A DNA stretch of 41,436 nucleotides from Bacteriovoracaceae bacterium (lineage in GTDB: Bacteria; Bdellovibrionota; Bacteriovoracia; Bacteriovoracales; Bacteriovoracaceae), in NCBI GenBank assembly GCA_023137315.1, contig JAGLPP010000136.1:1-41436 (forward strand), given 5' to 3'. The stretch's first letter is position 1; each line of letters starts with the position of its first letter. Shown piece after piece: positions 25,870-33,448 of this stretch. A program made the position numbers and the translations under genes. The notes below the pieces were generated by a model. The model saw nothing but the letters and a program-made list of their open reading frames with translations. It was not told the origin of the DNA and did not search any database.

Positions 25870-26226
25870 TTAGTCGTCGTGATCGCTGGTGTGTCCCTCA
25901 ATATTGAGTGTTGCACCGGGATGAACGATAAGATCATGCGCTCTTATTGTCCCAAGTAGAGTGGCCGACGGATAAATAGTGGCCCTGCCGGTTGCCTGCA
26001 ATATTCCTTCAAAGCTTCCATATATTTCAATGTCGTGGCATTTAACGGTTCCCTTGAATGATCCCTCCCGTTCCACGCATAGAGGGGCATTGTCTGTCAT
26101 GACAAGTTCACCTTCCACAATTGATCCAAGGAGAGTCGGGCCTTTTAGATGAAATTCACCTTTTATTTTTGACCCCTGTCCCCAGAAGGAAAAATCCTGT
26201 TCCTTGATGTTTATATAATCAGTCAT
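25870..26226 (-). CDS. Bactofilin
   Basis: A 118-residue polymer-forming cytoskeletal protein. The centre (~18-110) is a right-handed beta-helix of short repeats with regular hydrophobic and Gly positions: IKGEFHLKGPTLLGS, SFKGTVKCHDIEIYG, GTIRAHDLIVHPGA. Flanks are short, as in other bactofilins. Bactofilins polymerise without nucleotide and recruit cell-wall enzymes or set cell shape. The start overlaps the stop of the upstream membrane protein gene by 4 nt. Lying after an L,D-transpeptidase and a membrane-anchored coiled-coil gene suggests a scaffold linking the cytoplasm to periplasmic peptidoglycan remodelling. Confidence 0.9.
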   Translation of the reverse strand: MTDYINIKEQDFSFWGQGSKIKGEFHLKGPTLLGSIVEGELVMTDNAPLCVEREGSFKGTVKCHDIEIYGSFEGILQATGRATIYPSATLLGTIRAHDLIVHPGATLNIEGHTSDHDD

Positions 26227-26975
26227 TTTTTTCGCTCAAATTTTTCAAGTTTAATGTCTTGTTTATGTATTAAATCACCCAGCCTTGAAAAGAGAAGAAT
26301 TTTAAAAAGTATTTTTCCATCCATCGATGTGGCCGGGAAGGTGGCATGAACAGGTCTGAGTTTTTCAAAACCAAAATATTCTCCACGGTTGAAAATCAGC
26401 TCAATTTTTTCGTCTGTTAAACTTTTGTTTGGATAGAAGTGAACGCTGTTTGCAATTTTCATAATAACAAACAAGAATCCGGCCTGTCTTTTGCCGGTTC
26501 CTGAATTATTAACAAGATTAAATCTCAAATGGATTTTGTTGTTCTTGATATCGGGATTGATATTGGTGGTATTACCAGGACTCATTACCAGTATGGTTGA
26601 TCGATCTGATTTATCCGTTTGTCCGGAGGTAAAACGAACCATATTAAGTATACTGAGGCCTTCTTTCGAGGTTGAAGCAAGCTTGTTCTGAAAATCGGAG
26701 TTCATTGTCTCCAGTTTCTTATGCTTGATGGAAAGTTCCTGGTTTTTACTTTTCAGTTCGATTATTGTTCTGGATTCTCTTCTTTTGATGAAATTTTTAA
26801 TATTTTGAAAATAAATGGCACCTATGATGATTGAGGCAAGAGAGAGTAGTGCTACAATGGGAAGGACAAAAAAGTATATCCTAAGCATGGATTTTGATAT
26901 CTCAAAATATTTTGGTGAATTTTGTTTCTCATAAAGAATGAATGAAAATTTGTTTTGGTTTTTATCTTTGGCCAT
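26223..26975 (-). CDS. Membrane-anchored coiled-coil protein next to bactofilin
   Basis: A 250-residue protein with a cytoplasmic N-terminus (~1-30), one transmembrane segment (~32-55, FFVLPIVALLSLASIIIGAI), a periplasmic coiled coil (~60-100) and a mixed beta domain (~125-245). Many bactofilin loci encode such a protein, often with an M23 peptidase domain; none of the M23 metal motifs is visible here. It lies 3 nt after the L,D-transpeptidase stop codon and overlaps bactofilin by 4 nt, so the three genes are almost certainly co-translated. It probably bridges bactofilin and a periplasmic partner. Confidence 0.72.
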   Translation of the reverse strand: MAKDKNQNKFSFILYEKQNSPKYFEISKSMLRIYFFVLPIVALLSLASIIIGAIYFQNIKNFIKRRESRTIIELKSKNQELSIKHKKLETMNSDFQNKLASTSKEGLSILNMVRFTSGQTDKSDRSTILVMSPGNTTNINPDIKNNKIHLRFNLVNNSGTGKRQAGFLFVIMKIANSVHFYPNKSLTDEKIELIFNRGEYFGFEKLRPVHATFPATSMDGKILFKILLFSRLGDLIHKQDIKLEKFERKK

Positions 26976-26978
26976 GAA

Positions 26979-28073
26979 TTAATTTTTACCGATATTTTTT
27001 TCTTCATTGTCGAAGAATCTCATTGAGGGCCGAAAAGCAACCTGCCCTGTCGATTGCTGTTCCCGTCTTCCAGCGATACTTCGGTCGTCCTGATTGTCGG
27101 GCAATCCTTTACTCATGGCCATTCCAGTCTTGGACCAGCGTTCAGACACTATCTTCCAATTATAGTAATCGTCTTTTTTCAGATAAAGGATCTTTTTGCC
27201 AATATCGTTGATGGTTCTTGACTTGTATTCCTGAAGGAAGGTTACAGTTGCGTAATTTTTTGTTTGAATGATGGAAACATTTTTTAGATTTATGTCAGGT
27301 AGTCCGGGATTATTAAAAACCGATCTTTTGTAGATCTTGAATTGCTTGAAAGAACCTCTGAAATGGTCGGAAAATTCAGTTTCGTGATAATGGCCAAGAT
27401 ATTTATCAAGATTCTCGTTTTTCCAGGCATCGGCCCAATTGATGACAAAATCATTTATGATTTTTCGATTTCTGTCCCAGCTTTTTTTGTTTAGGAAATT
27501 TAATTCATGAACAATAACGATCATGGTTTTATTAAGTTCAATATATCTGGAAACATCTTTAAGATCGTTGTTGGCGATGACTATACAACCTCTTGAATCA
27601 AGTCCCTTGTCAATTCTTGTTTCGTCGTTGGTTGAATGAAGCCAAATGCCTCCTCCGGTTTTTCCACGCTTTCTGTCGATCGGGTTCGGGTAATCCATTA
27701 CGAATGATCCTATACCGTAAATTTCCCCTTCCTTTCCATAGCGTTTGATTAACTGCTTTTTTGTTATGAAGTTGGTTAGTTGATAGATTCCTTCGGGAGT
27801 TCTGTAATCACCTTGAAATAATTTATTGCCACTTTTTTTGCCGGTGGCCATCTGATAGGTTTTTATAAGATGTGGATTGGAGTCTGAATTTTTAAAAAGA
27901 TATAATTTGTGTGTTGCTTTTTCAGCAATCAACAGATGATGTGAGAAAAAATTATCGAGGTACAGTAGTGGCATTGGAAGAAAATCATCCGATGCATGAA
28001 TCAGATCGACGCGTAACGGTAAAACCATTCCTGAAACGAGAATAAGTATGAAAAAAACCCGTAACCAATGCAT
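26979..28073 (-). CDS. L,D-transpeptidase (YkuD fold) with C-terminal NTF2-like domain
   Basis: A 364-residue periplasmic enzyme that forms or exchanges 3-3 peptidoglycan cross-links or attaches molecules to peptidoglycan. It has an N-terminal signal peptide (~1-27) and the YkuD domain (~45-185) with WLHSTNDETR (His146) and LDSRGCIVI (Cys163 nucleophile). A second domain (~205-315) with INWADAWKNENLDKYLGHYH and TFLQEYKS resembles the NTF2-like domain fused to many YkuD proteins, possibly for substrate binding. The active site looks complete. First gene of the minus-strand run; upstream is the divergent acidic coiled-coil gene, with a dyad at 28132-28146 between them. Confidence 0.9.
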   Translation of the reverse strand: MHWLRVFFILILVSGMVLPLRVDLIHASDDFLPMPLLYLDNFFSHHLLIAEKATHKLYLFKNSDSNPHLIKTYQMATGKKSGNKLFQGDYRTPEGIYQLTNFITKKQLIKRYGKEGEIYGIGSFVMDYPNPIDRKRGKTGGGIWLHSTNDETRIDKGLDSRGCIVIANNDLKDVSRYIELNKTMIVIVHELNFLNKKSWDRNRKIINDFVINWADAWKNENLDKYLGHYHETEFSDHFRGSFKQFKIYKRSVFNNPGLPDINLKNVSIIQTKNYATVTFLQEYKSRTINDIGKKILYLKKDDYYNWKIVSERWSKTGMAMSKGLPDNQDDRSIAGRREQQSTGQVAFRPSMRFFDNEEKNIGKN

Positions 28074-28131
28074 GTTTTAACACCCGATCAATTAGCTCAA
28101 CTCATTATATATTTATCCCTATAATTCTAGT

Positions 28132-28146
28132 ATGACAAAGTGTCAT
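28132..28146. promoter_or_regulatory. Palindrome ATGACA-AAG-TGTCAT
   Basis: A perfect 6-bp dyad with a 3-nt spacer in the 229-bp gap between the L,D-transpeptidase start and the acidic coiled-coil gene. It has the same geometry and TGACA-N3-TGTCA core as the dyad at 140-154. It is well placed to control either or both divergent operons. Confidence 0.42.
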
Positions 28147-28302
28147 TTTTCAATATTTAAAATAGGTTCTGAGGCCATCTTTTCCCTCAATTGAAGTTAT
28201 TTTGTCATTTGGTATCATAAAAAATGAAGTATATTCATTGTACAGTATTCTCATCTTTTGTGGTGAAGTAGCGGGGAAGGCCATAAAAATCGGGAGGTTC
28301 CC

Positions 28303-29709
28303 TTGCCTGAGAAAAAAAAGAATGACACCAAGGTTGTCGAAACACTTGAAAAGCATAAACAAGACGGTGATGCGCTTTTGTGTCTGGATGGTTCCCTGAA
28401 CAAGATGGTTCAGGCAAAATTTGATAATTCGGTTGTAGGGAGTGAGGTACCTGGATTTGAAAATGATGAAATTGAGAAATTTGACGAGGAAGTAGAGGAA
28501 GTTGAGGAACAGACAAAATTTTCAAAAGAGGGGATTTCCGTTGATCTTTCTGACAATGAGGAAGCAGATGAAGAGGTCCCTCTGGAAGAGTTTGATTCTT
28601 GTGATGATAGTGAAGAAGATGCGCTGGAAGAGCTTGATCTGAGCGGTGATAGTGAAGAAGAAGATGCACTGGAAGAGCTTGATCTGAGCGGTGATAGTGA
28701 AGAAGATGCGCTAGAAGAGCTTGGTCTGAGTGGTGATGATGAAGAAGAAATCGCAAAAGAAGAAGATTTGTTTTTTCCCGAATTGGGAAAAGGTGAGACA
28801 GGGACTGCTCCTGAAGAGGATTTTGAATTAACGAAGGTGAATGTTGAAGAAGAACTTGTTGATCAAATCATCTCAGAAGCGGAGGAAGAGGAAGAGGTTG
28901 AGTTTTCTTCGATAATGTGTTCCCTGGATACGGATGCTGTAGCAGAAGGTGAAGAATTTGATGAATCTGATAAATCTTCTGACGAATTCGAGACAGTAGA
29001 GGAAGCAGACAAGACAGATAAGATTGAATGTGATGTTGTTTCCGATAAAGGTGTACAAGAGGAGGAGCAGGATGCCACTCCAAAGATGAATGTCACCTAT
29101 AATGAGTCGGAGTTGGTGCGTCTTCAATCGACAATCAGACTTCTAAGGGAGGAAAGGGAAAAGAATCTGGCCGAAGTTGAACAAGGTAAAACAGATAAAA
29201 GGGCCTTGGATCAGGAAAATTTATCCCTTAAGGCTGAGTTGGATGAAACGAAGATTGAGATGAGTATTATTAAGCGCAGATACGAAGAGGAAGTTTTCGA
29301 ATTTAAACACAGATTTGATCTTGGAGACAGTAAAAGAGAGATCATGGAAGAAAAGCTCAAGAAAAGCCAGGAAGAACTCTTGAGTCTTGGAGGAGCGGTA
29401 CGAATCGACCTTCGCAAGGTAAAACAAAGAGAAAAAGAACTTGAAAATCAACTTGAGCTTGTTCAAATGGATACTGTTTCACAGGTTCAAGGCCGTGATA
29501 ATAAAATTCTCGAGCTTAAAAGAAAAATTGACTCATTGGAGTTCAATATGGAAAATACCGCTATCAGGGAACACAGAGCAAAGGAAGATAATAGAAAGTT
29601 GAAGGAAAAACTTCAAAAAATCATGAAGACTCTCAGGGGTTCCATCCATGTTCTGGAAGAGGATTTGGAGATAGAGGAAAATTTAATTCATAAACCTAAA
29701 GATGTTTGA
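28303..29709 (+). CDS. Acidic repeat and coiled-coil protein
   Basis: A 468-residue cytoplasmic protein with no signal peptide. Residues ~40-260 are very acidic (Glu/Asp-rich) and contain tandem ALEELDLSGDSEE units at ~93-150. Residues ~265-455 are a long charged coiled coil with heptad-like Leu spacing (LLREEREKNLAEVEQG, LKAELDETKIEM, LENQLELVQM). No enzymatic motif is seen. The start is TTG, the only start in this open stretch, with GGGAGG at 28292-28297 five nt before it. It lies 15 nt before the diguanylate cyclase gene. A scaffold or localisation role for that signalling protein is a guess. Confidence 0.75.
   Translation: MPEKKKNDTKVVETLEKHKQDGDALLCLDGSLNKMVQAKFDNSVVGSEVPGFENDEIEKFDEEVEEVEEQTKFSKEGISVDLSDNEEADEEVPLEEFDSCDDSEEDALEELDLSGDSEEEDALEELDLSGDSEEDALEELGLSGDDEEEIAKEEDLFFPELGKGETGTAPEEDFELTKVNVEEELVDQIISEAEEEEEVEFSSIMCSLDTDAVAEGEEFDESDKSSDEFETVEEADKTDKIECDVVSDKGVQEEEQDATPKMNVTYNESELVRLQSTIRLLREEREKNLAEVEQGKTDKRALDQENLSLKAELDETKIEMSIIKRRYEEEVFEFKHRFDLGDSKREIMEEKLKKSQEELLSLGGAVRIDLRKVKQREKELENQLELVQMDTVSQVQGRDNKILELKRKIDSLEFNMENTAIREHRAKEDNRKLKEKLQKIMKTLRGSIHVLEEDLEIEENLIHKPKDV
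28580..28749 (+). repeat. In-frame tandem repeats within the acidic protein gene
   Basis: Four diverging units of about 42-45 bases encode (A)LEELDLSGDSEE-type peptides. The second and third are almost identical at DNA level, including the GAGCGGTGATAGTGAA stretch. Units differ by whole codons, so changes in copy number would keep the frame. Confidence 0.8.
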
Positions 29710-29724
29710 TTCAGGGGATTTTTT

Positions 29725-30738
29725 ATGAAGCAGGAACTTGGAAAAGAAGTTCGTTCCCTTGTGGATTTTATGAGTTCATGTGAAATATGGGAGGAAGAGG
29801 AAAGTCTTTTTTCAAGCGTTGATAATTATTTTCTTTCAAACTTTGATGAATCATCCCATTTTGTTTTTTCAGTTCCATTGGAACGGCAAAAGTCGATTGA
29901 AAACGTTACTGATAATGATATTCCCAAGGGAAGACTTAGGACAGTGTGGAACAAGGATTTGGCAAAATCCGTGGCACAAGATCAAATAATCGAAATGATT
30001 CGCGAGGTGAGGTGGTGTACTCCACGTGGTATTTTGTTGGTGAAAAAGTCAGTACTTGAAAAGGAGTTCCATATATTTCATTACGGAAGTACCGACGAAC
30101 AGGACTATTTTGGAGTTGTTTCTGCCAGTGATAATCTTAAAAAATCAGAATTTATTTTGGATCATCTTGTTGTTTTTCTGGGCAAATGCTTTGAAAGGAT
30201 TCAAAAAATAAAAACATTGAAAGAGGCGAGTTCACTTGCATTTATTGATGATGTCACCGGTTTTTACAATCATCGAAAACTCTCGAAAGATATGGATTAT
30301 CTGGTGAAAAAGTATGAGAAAATCAAAGGTGGGTTTTCAGTCCTTTTCATGGATATAGATCATTTCAAGGATGTTAATGATGGTTGGGGACATATGGTTG
30401 GTACCAGACTGTTACACGATTTTGCTGTTCTGCTGAAAAATCTGGTGCGTGAAACCGATTATATGTACCGCTATGGAGGAGATGAATTCGTAGTGGTTTT
30501 GACCAGCACACATAATGTGGAGATTAAGGCAATAGGTGAGCGTATTTTAGAGGGAGTCAGAAATGCGCCCTTCAAGATAAGGGACGGTAGTAAATATTCA
30601 CTATCCGTTTCGATAGGAGTGGCGGATTTTCCGACGGACGCAAAAACCGGCAATGAAATTATTGAAATGGCGGATAAAATGATGTACTCGGCTAAGACAA
30701 CTGGAAGGGGAAGAGTCTGCATGGCGAATAAAATATAA
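29725..30738 (+). CDS. Diguanylate cyclase (GGDEF domain)
   Basis: A 337-residue protein that would make cyclic di-GMP from two GTP. Residues ~175-335 are a full GGDEF domain: AFIDDVTGFYNHRKL start, FMDIDHFKDVND metal site, and the intact RYGGDEFVVVL active site with GGDEF at 251-255. The inhibitory I-site RETD (242-245) lies exactly five residues before it, so product feedback is expected. Residues 1-170 have no recognised sensor; a GAF-like fold is possible. AGGGG precedes the ATG by 7 nt. It lies in one operon with the acidic coiled-coil protein and the metallophosphoesterase. Confidence 0.93.
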   Translation: MKQELGKEVRSLVDFMSSCEIWEEEESLFSSVDNYFLSNFDESSHFVFSVPLERQKSIENVTDNDIPKGRLRTVWNKDLAKSVAQDQIIEMIREVRWCTPRGILLVKKSVLEKEFHIFHYGSTDEQDYFGVVSASDNLKKSEFILDHLVVFLGKCFERIQKIKTLKEASSLAFIDDVTGFYNHRKLSKDMDYLVKKYEKIKGGFSVLFMDIDHFKDVNDGWGHMVGTRLLHDFAVLLKNLVRETDYMYRYGGDEFVVVLTSTHNVEIKAIGERILEGVRNAPFKIRDGSKYSLSVSIGVADFPTDAKTGNEIIEMADKMMYSAKTTGRGRVCMANKI

Positions 30739-30750
30739 AAGTGAGGATTG

Positions 30751-31845
30751 ATGCTTATATTGGTCGTAAGTGATTTTCACATTGGCAGGGGACGCTACTT
30801 TAAAAATGGTCAGTTGAATATTATGGAGGATTTCTGTGAAGATGAAAGATTCCATGAGTTTCTTAATTACTATTCTTCAGGAAAATTTTATCTCAAACAT
30901 ATTCATTTGGTTTTAAATGGCGATATCCTGAATCTTTTGCATGTGGATATTGACGGGATTTTTACCCATATTATTGATGAAGAGATTACCATCAAGGCCG
31001 TTCGTTCTGTTATCGCGGGACATAAGAATTTTTTTGATGCGCTTACCATGTTTTTATCAAGGCCGAATAAAAAAATAAGCTATATTATTGGAAACCACGA
31101 TGCGGCCATGGCATTTGAGGGGGCGCAAAGAGTTTTCAGGCAGGAAGTTGGTGGTGCGATTGATTTTTTATTCAGTCTTACTGTTGATGGAGTTCATATA
31201 GAGCATGGACAACGTTTTGAGGCAGCAAATTCAGTACCAACGAAAAATTATTTCATTTCCGGGCCAAACGGAAAAAAAATACTGAATCTTCCATGGGCAA
31301 GTCTTTTTGGTATTTTGGTCATACCTAAATTGAAAAAGGAGAGGCCCTATCTTGACAAGATCAGACCAATGGCTGCTTACGTGAAGTGGTGTTTTTTCCA
31401 TGATTTTCCATTTTTTTACAAAATGGTGAAGAAGATTTTATGGTATGTTGTCAAGACCAAGTCAAGTTATTACACAAGAACGAATCGCAATTTTAAAACG
31501 ACGGTGAAACTGTTGAAGCAGATAACCCTCTATCCAAGGTATGGGAGGTTTGCCAAACGAATTCTCAGTAAAAGAAAAGATGTCCATACGGTTATAATGG
31601 GCCATACTCATATTGCGGAATGGCGCAAGTATCCCGAGGGAAAATATTATTTCAATTCCGGTTCGTGGAATGTAATTCCTTCTGTCGATGTGGCCCAGCA
31701 TGAGGATGTCTTGAAATTGACATATATTTTAGTGGATATCCATTCGAAAACAGGGACACTCAGAGAGGCCAATATGAATACATGGTATGGTAAATGGCGT
31801 CCTTTCAAGGAAGAAGTGTCCTCTACAATTCAAAAAAAATATTAA
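30751..31845 (+). CDS. Calcineurin-like metallophosphoesterase
   Basis: A 364-residue protein with the five metallophosphoesterase blocks: VVSDFHIGRG (~5-14), LNGDILNLL (~52), IIGNHDAAMAF (~108), IEHGQRFEA (~148) and IMGHTHIAEW (~280), followed by YFNSGSWN. This gives a complete di-metal site. A UDP-2,3-diacylglucosamine hydrolase- or nucleotidase-like role is possible but not shown. The frame opens at TTG 30748; ATG 30751 is preferred, downstream of GAGG. It starts 12 nt after the diguanylate cyclase stop, so the two are probably coupled; whether it acts on nucleotide signals is unknown. Confidence 0.87.
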   Translation: MLILVVSDFHIGRGRYFKNGQLNIMEDFCEDERFHEFLNYYSSGKFYLKHIHLVLNGDILNLLHVDIDGIFTHIIDEEITIKAVRSVIAGHKNFFDALTMFLSRPNKKISYIIGNHDAAMAFEGAQRVFRQEVGGAIDFLFSLTVDGVHIEHGQRFEAANSVPTKNYFISGPNGKKILNLPWASLFGILVIPKLKKERPYLDKIRPMAAYVKWCFFHDFPFFYKMVKKILWYVVKTKSSYYTRTNRNFKTTVKLLKQITLYPRYGRFAKRILSKRKDVHTVIMGHTHIAEWRKYPEGKYYFNSGSWNVIPSVDVAQHEDVLKLTYILVDIHSKTGTLREANMNTWYGKWRPFKEEVSSTIQKKY

Positions 31846-31908
31846 AATCCTTCCAGAGTGTGTGCCATTTAGTGGTAAAAATTACAAATTGATTTACATA
31901 TAGCCTAA

Positions 31909-31923
31909 TAAGTGTGACACTTA
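31909..31923. promoter_or_regulatory. Palindrome TAAGTGT-G-ACACTTA
   Basis: A perfect 7-bp dyad with a 1-nt centre, 31 nt before the ATG of the secreted protein at 31955 and 63 nt after the metallophosphoesterase stop. It is likely to lie in or just after the promoter of the small secreted genes. It has no U-run, so it is not a terminator. Confidence 0.42.
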
Positions 31924-31954
31924 GCGTAAAAACAAGACAAACAGGGATAAAAAA

Positions 31955-32380
31955 ATGAACAAGCTGGTTATTGCAATATCTTTCTTCTTTATTCTTAGTA
32001 CAACCTTTGCATCAGAATTGTGGCTACCAGATGGATTTTCCTGGAACGACAGATATACGAGTGTATTGAATGAATTTAGCGATACCTATGAGATGCCGCC
32101 AAGTGAAACAGAGGATGGAGTTTATACTGGTATTTTGGCAGGAGAAACGCCTGTTGGATATATGTTCACATTTTGTAATGGTAAGCTGATTGGAGTTTCC
32201 GTTGCCCACGAAGTTAATTCTTCAACGCCGAGTGTATCGGATATCAATAATGATGAAGGTTATACCTCAACATACATGTCCAAAAGTGGCAATTGGACAA
32301 TTATCGAGTCAGGATTGACTGGATATCATGTCATCAATTGGGAGAACGGACTTGGGATTAGAATCCCGACCAACAACTAA
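31955..32380 (+). CDS. Small secreted protein of unknown function
   Basis: A 141-residue protein with a clear signal peptide (KLVIAISFFFILSTTFAS, cut after ~19). The mature part is about 120 residues, mostly beta-like (SGNWTIIESGLTGYHVINWENG), with aromatic residues and a single Cys in MFTFCNGK. I recognise no family. AGGGATAAAAAA precedes the ATG, and the dyad at 31909-31923 lies just upstream. The next gene encodes another small secreted protein on the same strand, 83 nt on. Confidence 0.65.
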   Translation: MNKLVIAISFFFILSTTFASELWLPDGFSWNDRYTSVLNEFSDTYEMPPSETEDGVYTGILAGETPVGYMFTFCNGKLIGVSVAHEVNSSTPSVSDINNDEGYTSTYMSKSGNWTIIESGLTGYHVINWENGLGIRIPTNN

Positions 32381-32463
32381 AAAAAAGATATACCATCCGG
32401 TTTTTTTCATGTTAAATTTCCTAAAAATAAAAAAACGTACAAGCGATTATCGAGGAGATTTGG

Positions 32464-32886
32464 ATGAAGACACTGGTACTTGTAATTTCTTTATTGTCTG
32501 TATTGCCCGCATTTTCACATCTTTATACGGGGAAATACCAGGGTGTTACTCCAGAAGGAAAAACCTGCGAATTTATAATTAAAGATATCGCAATACATGA
32601 TAATATTTATCATCCATTCAATCAGAAAATCACCTTGAGCTATAATGATCGGGAATTTTTTATACAGGTTACTCCTGAAGTGGATGTTTCAAATAACAAA
32701 ATCAGCTACAATGCATATGTTTTGACTGGTGCCAATGGAACTATTTACGGAGAAGAAGCCTTTGTTCTTTATTTCAACAATGAAGACAAGCATCATGGCC
32801 CAAATCGCGCGGTAATACTTACTGATGATTATCGTCTGGAAGAAGTTAAAAAGATCAAATGTAACAATCTTAGCTATACTTGGTAG
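32464..32886 (+). CDS. Small secreted protein of unknown function
   Basis: A 140-residue protein with a signal peptide (KTLVLVISLLSVLPAFS, cut near 18-19). The mature region begins HLYTGKYQGVTPEGKTCEF and is rich in beta-strand patterns. Its two Cys (about residues 38 and 135) could form a disulphide. GAGGAG lies upstream of the ATG. It is followed by a strong hairpin at 32897-32925. No family recognised. Confidence 0.65.
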   Translation: MKTLVLVISLLSVLPAFSHLYTGKYQGVTPEGKTCEFIIKDIAIHDNIYHPFNQKITLSYNDREFFIQVTPEVDVSNNKISYNAYVLTGANGTIYGEEAFVLYFNNEDKHHGPNRAVILTDDYRLEEVKKIKCNNLSYTW

Positions 32887-32896
32887 ATTCGCAAGA

Positions 32897-32925
32897 ATAA
32901 CTGCTCACAAGGAGTGAGCAGTTAT
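32897..32925. terminator. Hairpin between convergent genes, probable terminator
   Basis: ATAACTGCTCAC and GTGAGCAGTTAT form a perfect 12-bp stem with an AAGGA loop, 10 nt after the secreted-protein stop codon. Only a weak T-rich stretch follows on the plus strand and none on the minus strand. The position between convergent genes supports termination. Part of the arm (AGCAGTTATT) is repeated at 32931-32940. Confidence 0.6.
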
Positions 32926-32935
32926 CTTTAAGCAG

Positions 32936-33391
32936 TTATTTCTTTTTGGTTGTTTTTTTCTTTGTCACTTTTTTTATCGGTGCTTTTTTAGCAACTTTCT
33001 TTTTGGCGGTTTTTTTCTTGGTTACTTTCTTTTTGGTAGCCGGTTTTTTTCCTGCAATAAATTCGTTTTTAACATATGTTTCAACTTTCTTTTGAAGTAC
33101 GGACAATTCCTTTTTGTGTTTTTCCACGAATTTTTTTGCTCTTTTGATTTCAGCAGTAAAGGCCTTGTCGATTAATTTTTCAATCTGCTTTTTTTCCATT
33201 ATTAATTTTTTCTTAAAAGTGGTGATATCACCCTTGAGAAGTTTTTTAAGATCCTTTTCCGTTTTTTTTGCGTAAATTTTTACTGTTTTTTGAACTTCCT
33301 TGATCTTTTTTTCGTCAACATAGACGTGTAGTTGTTTTTTAAGTTTGTTCCAGCTGGTCAAAAGAGTATTGAGTTGTTTTTTATTGGTCAT
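32936..33391 (-). CDS. Lysine-rich protein with histone-H1-like tail
   Basis: A 151-residue, strongly basic cytoplasmic protein. Residues ~1-112 are helical with many Lys and few other features, probably a coiled coil (KKEVQ-type helices with VKIYAKKTEKDLKKLL). Residues ~113-151 are a low-complexity tail of KKxTKKK/AKKK units (KKPATKKKVTKKKTAKKKV and so on), like eukaryotic histone H1 tails and bacterial Hc1/AlgP-type proteins. Non-specific DNA or RNA binding is likely. A GGAAA ribosome site precedes the ATG. It follows the NAD-synthetase-like gene at 57 nt. Confidence 0.75.
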   Translation of the reverse strand: MTNKKQLNTLLTSWNKLKKQLHVYVDEKKIKEVQKTVKIYAKKTEKDLKKLLKGDITTFKKKLIMEKKQIEKLIDKAFTAEIKRAKKFVEKHKKELSVLQKKVETYVKNEFIAGKKPATKKKVTKKKTAKKKVAKKAPIKKVTKKKTTKKK

Positions 33392-33448
33392 TTCCTTCCC
33401 CTTGTTTTCAGATAAAAGTATTAATGAAAAAATATGGATAACCTCTGC

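Noticed and set aside
28580-28749. CRISPR-like regularly spaced repeats
   Set aside because: Units are directly adjacent, in frame and encode acidic peptides; there are no unique spacers.
28235-28756. 173-codon minus-strand open frame rich in His/Leu opposite the acidic gene
   Set aside because: It is the antisense of Glu/Asp-rich repeats; the repetitive HLLHYHRSDQ composition is a mirror of the real protein and it lacks a convincing ribosome site.
32936-33070. T-rich microsatellite-like tract (TTTCTTTTTGG units)
   Set aside because: It is the minus-strand coding sequence of the lysine tail (AAA/AAG codons), not an independent repeat element.
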